In this document: one piece after another, positions 61,201 to 64,000 of the stretch
How positions within the stretch are numbered: the stretch's first letter is position 1
Layout of the letters: each line of letters begins with the position of its first letter
Origin: Formicarius rufipectus
Taxonomy: Eukaryota > Chordata > Aves > Passeriformes > Formicariidae
NCBI GenBank assembly: GCA_013399695.1
Contig: VXAU01000197.1
Location: 592,303-656,302 of the forward strand
Length of the DNA: 64,000 nt
Reading direction: 5' to 3'
Position numbers and translations under genes: made by a program
Notes under the pieces: model-generated
Databases searched by the model: none
Seen by the model: the letters and a program-made list of their open reading frames with translations, nothing else
Told to the model about the DNA's origin: nothing

Positions 61201-64000
61201 CTTCTGAGAAAAGCTACTATCTCAGTGTGGGGGGCTGAGAGTGTAGCTAATCCTACTTCTGGGAATGTGAATACCTTTTGAAAAACAATACCTGGAATAT
61301 TTCAGGTCAGCAACTGTTTTTCCCACGAGTTGTACCTGTAGCCCTGCATTAGGGTTAACTCATAACTGAAACGTACTGTGAAGAACAGTATTTTCCTTGA
61401 ATTTAGGAAAAAGTTATGCTATAATTAATATGAAGGAACAACTTCCTCTCCACCACTGGAGTATCTGAAGTTTTAAGAAGCCTGTGATGGTGTCAGATTT
61501 CTGACACCTTGGCCTTAGAGAACGAGTCTCAGTACCAGGTTTCTTGCTGGGACTGCTCACCTTCCTTCCACTTCCCTAAGCTAAGGACAGCGAGTGCAGA
61601 TGGTGCCAGGAGTGATAGAAAGGCTGGGCAAAGGAGGACAAACAAACCCAAACCATGACAACCGTGTATCATTCTTGTGGCTCACAACACCTTCACTCCT
61701 TGTTCACAGTCTGGAGTGCCTCTTTCACTTTTTATTAAAGTGTTTATTAAAGTGTTTAATTATCACTTCTCTGTTTACTGTAGTCAGTGCTGTGTCCCCC
61801 AAGCTGCATTTCAGTCTTGCACCACAGGCACTCAGTGCCCTGCCAGCCCATCAGTGCTGGTTCTGGGGTGATGCCTTGCAGATTCACACCTTTATAGCGC
61901 CCCCCAGGGGATGAGTCAACACTGGATGTCCCAGCACATGCCTTTCTTCCTGTAGCACCATTCAGAAAACAACATTAACTTGCCATGTTACCAAAAAAAA
62001 TCTCAATAAAAGCTGCAAGCTGAAACAGTCATCATTATTCTCCCATGAAATGGTGAATCCACGGGTCTCTTCTCAAGGATAGTATCGGGCACACAAGGGC
62101 CTGGTTCAGGTCCTTTCCATTGTTCATGAAACAACTGCCACTTCAAAAAAGCTAATGCATTCAGCAGTGGAGGCGATGTATGGGCCACTTTAATGTCCAT
62201 GAGCCTTTATTTATGCGCTTCATTTCCACACCTAGTTAAATCCTCCTTAACCCTTGGCACTGTTGGAACACTTGCTAAGGTTGTCTAAATAAAAGCAGTA
62301 TTTATTGCCATCCACTAGCATGGCCTGAACTGGTGATTATGCAACTCCTTCTAAACCAGCTGCTCCAGGTACTGTAGCTCAGACACAAACTGGTACAGCC
62401 AATTGCCTCATTTTCTCTGTCCCTGACTGGGCTCTGCTGGTGCCAAAGGAAGCTGGCTGCCTAAACCTCTTGTCTTCTTGGTGCTAGTTGGCTACTCCTT
62501 TTTGTTTGTTAAGTATTTCATGGAATACTTCTGTCTCTCTCACAGTGAAAAGAAAGCTCTAGCCATCCAAGCAGAACCTTTTGAAAAGCAATCCTTTGTT
62601 TCTTATTTTTATAACTCATTTATAATGTTTAGGACATTCCAAGAGCTGGATACTACTAACGTGATAAATGAAGATACAGAGGCAATGGCTTGAGTAATGC
62701 TAGGCCTGTGTGCCTGTTGCAACTTTGGTAAAACCAGAAACACGTGAGAGAGGGTTTTTTTGCTTTTTTTTTAAATCCTCACCATCTTTTGCTAAGTCTA
62801 GTCACATAGCACAGACATTCTAACCAGTCTGTGATTAATTAGCTAGAGATCTGCAACAACTCCTCTTCATGACTAAATATTTTTTTAGTCTATCAAACTG
62901 TTAGTGCAAAGTGGGATAAATGACACTAGAGGGCCTGTGATCCTGACCTGGAGGTTCTGTTGCTCATTGAGGCTCCAGATGCGAAGCACCTTTTCAGATG
63001 AGCCTGAGATCCCCTTGGCCTTCTCCGAGTCAAAGTCAAGGCTCATCACCGGCTCCTGGTGGCAAACAAGTTGGCTCAATGCTTTTCCCATTGTCACATT
63101 CCAGAGGACCACTGATCCATCTTCATAGCCAGCCAGAAGCAATGGTTGTGAACCACAGTTGAGCTGATCAAGAGAAAAATAAAATTGTTTGAGAAGTAAA
63201 TAGTCTGTGAGGAAAATTACCATCCCCAGGTAGGTTTCAGTCCAAGGACCAAGGAAATAAATGAAAATGCTGACTGGCATAGAAGTGAAAAAGTGTTTAG
63301 AATTGTGAATGTCAAATCTTGATAATCCATCCACTTACAGAAAGCATTGCTAGGTAAAATGCACTTATGTGGTTTATATCTACATATCATTCTAAATTTT
63401 ATATATATAATACATATCTAACATACACAGACATGCACACATATTTATATACAGATATAGAACATTCTTCTCTGAAAATCCAAACTATTGCCCTCCAAAC
63501 ACCTGAAAAGAGGCTGCCTGAAGTTTTCAGGAGCTTTACTTCATGGTCTGAACTTTGTGCTTAATTTACACAGAGCAACTGAGTTAGTATCAAGCCATCC
63601 AATCCCTTATGGGCACTGACAGAAGTGCCATGCTTAAGGATTCCAGTTCCACACTGCCAAGTGTAGGGTTACACAGAGGGATCCTGTACCCAAGTGCACC
63701 CCTGTGCTTGAAGGTGGACACAGCCTCCCATCAGGAACCTCTGGGTGAGTCACCAAGGGGTTAACGGGCGCCCGAGTCCCACTGTAACCAATTGAAAGCT
63801 ATTTTGATTAATGATGTCACAGGCCAAAGGGCACGGCACCCTGGGCAGACACCTAATTTATTTAAGCCCCTGAAATAACTCAAAGAAGGGAACATTACTG
63901 GATTACATGTCACACTTAGGAAAATATTCATCATTGCTCCAGCCAAAAGACTAATGATCCCGTAAGAGGTAACTGGGTACAAGAGTGAAGATGCAAATCC
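58023..64000 (-). CDS. GNB1L: GNB1L, G-protein beta-1-like WD40 protein (3' part only)
   Basis: Two exons on the - strand encode the last 160 residues; human GNB1L has 327, so the earlier exons lie beyond the right edge. GNB1L is a WD40-repeat protein without the G-gamma-binding helix of true G-beta subunits. It is related to yeast Asa1 and is linked to stability of PIKK-family kinases such as ATM and ATR (established knowledge). Visible propeller blades contain AGYEDGSVVLW, LRIWSL, AGWDHRIRIFGW and AGSKDHRISVWSIY. Order, exon junction and residues match the human protein closely. It is convergent with TBX1, the same arrangement as in human 22q11.2. Confidence 0.95.
58290..62947 (-). other. 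GNB1L last intron
   Basis: 4.66 kb, AT-rich. Holds a 12-bp direct duplication TTTATTAAAGTG near 61731-61754 and no visible exon. The flanking exon phases match, so none is required. No nested gene was recognised. Confidence 0.6.
62948..63163 (-). CDS. GNB1L: GNB1L penultimate coding exon
   Basis: 216 nt, 72 codons, phase 0 at both ends. The acceptor is TTTTTCTCTTGATCAG (on the - strand), just right of 63163; the donor is GTCAGG at 62947-62942. It encodes LNCGSQPLLLAGYEDGSVVL, then W and residues through HQEPVMSLDFDSEKAKGISG to SLNEQQNLQ. The aspartates and tryptophans expected at the ends of WD40 blades are present. Confidence 0.95.
63164..64000 (-). other. GNB1L intron reaching the window edge
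   Basis: The intron upstream (in gene sense) of the penultimate exon. It contains a TA/CA-rich stretch at about 63398-63460 and no exon. Confidence 0.6.

Overview
This is a stretch of vertebrate nuclear DNA, not bacterial or viral. It has split genes with consensus splice sites, large CpG islands, microsatellites and assembly gaps. Two protein-coding genes can be recognised: TBX1 (T-box 1) on the + strand, complete from start to stop (36414-46238), and the 3' end of GNB1L (G-protein beta-1-like WD40 protein) on the - strand (58023 to beyond the right edge). They lie tail to tail, as TBX1 and GNB1L do in the human 22q11.2 region. The compact TBX1 gene (about 10 kb), the sparse interspersed repeats, the GC-rich minisatellite and the gaps at GC-rich sites suggest a bird. 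That is an inference from style; no species-specific marker was seen.

Layout. Positions 1-30.8 kb hold no exon I can support: CpG-poor intergenic DNA with a (GGAT)17 microsatellite, a short 15-bp tandem repeat and a few inverted repeats. From 30.87 to 31.96 kb a long pyrimidine tract, including 38 units of CTTT, is interrupted by a 331-base gap and a GC-rich block. From 32.3 to 40.5 kb a chain of CpG islands marks the TBX1 promoter region. It contains a TATA box (34767) followed by a good splice donor (35065), which fit a non-coding first exon. TBX1 coding exons lie at 36414-36447, 37750-37933, 41126-41227, 42591-42762, 42989-43144, 44512-44579, 44775-44875 and 45988-46238. Together they give 1068 nt, an uninterrupted frame of 355 codons plus stop. 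Human TBX1 isoform C is 495 residues. The difference sits at two single-N positions (37806 and 46151), where coding sequence appears to have been lost from the assembly. From 46.2 to 58.0 kb is the convergent intergenic space. The last two GNB1L coding exons are at 58023-58289 and 62948-63163.

Function. TBX1 is a DNA-binding transcription factor of pharyngeal and cardiac outflow-tract development. GNB1L is a WD40 beta-propeller protein implicated in PIKK-family kinase stability. The two are neighbours but not known partners.

Points of most interest: a second TBX1 start codon whose coding sequence runs straight through the splice acceptor of exon 2; a GC-AG intron inside the T-box; a 20-bp minisatellite whose last unit forms the acceptor of the final exon; a possible short isoform made by reading through exon 7 to an intronic polyadenylation signal; and the two collapsed coding segments. 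I found no new biological system and do not claim one.
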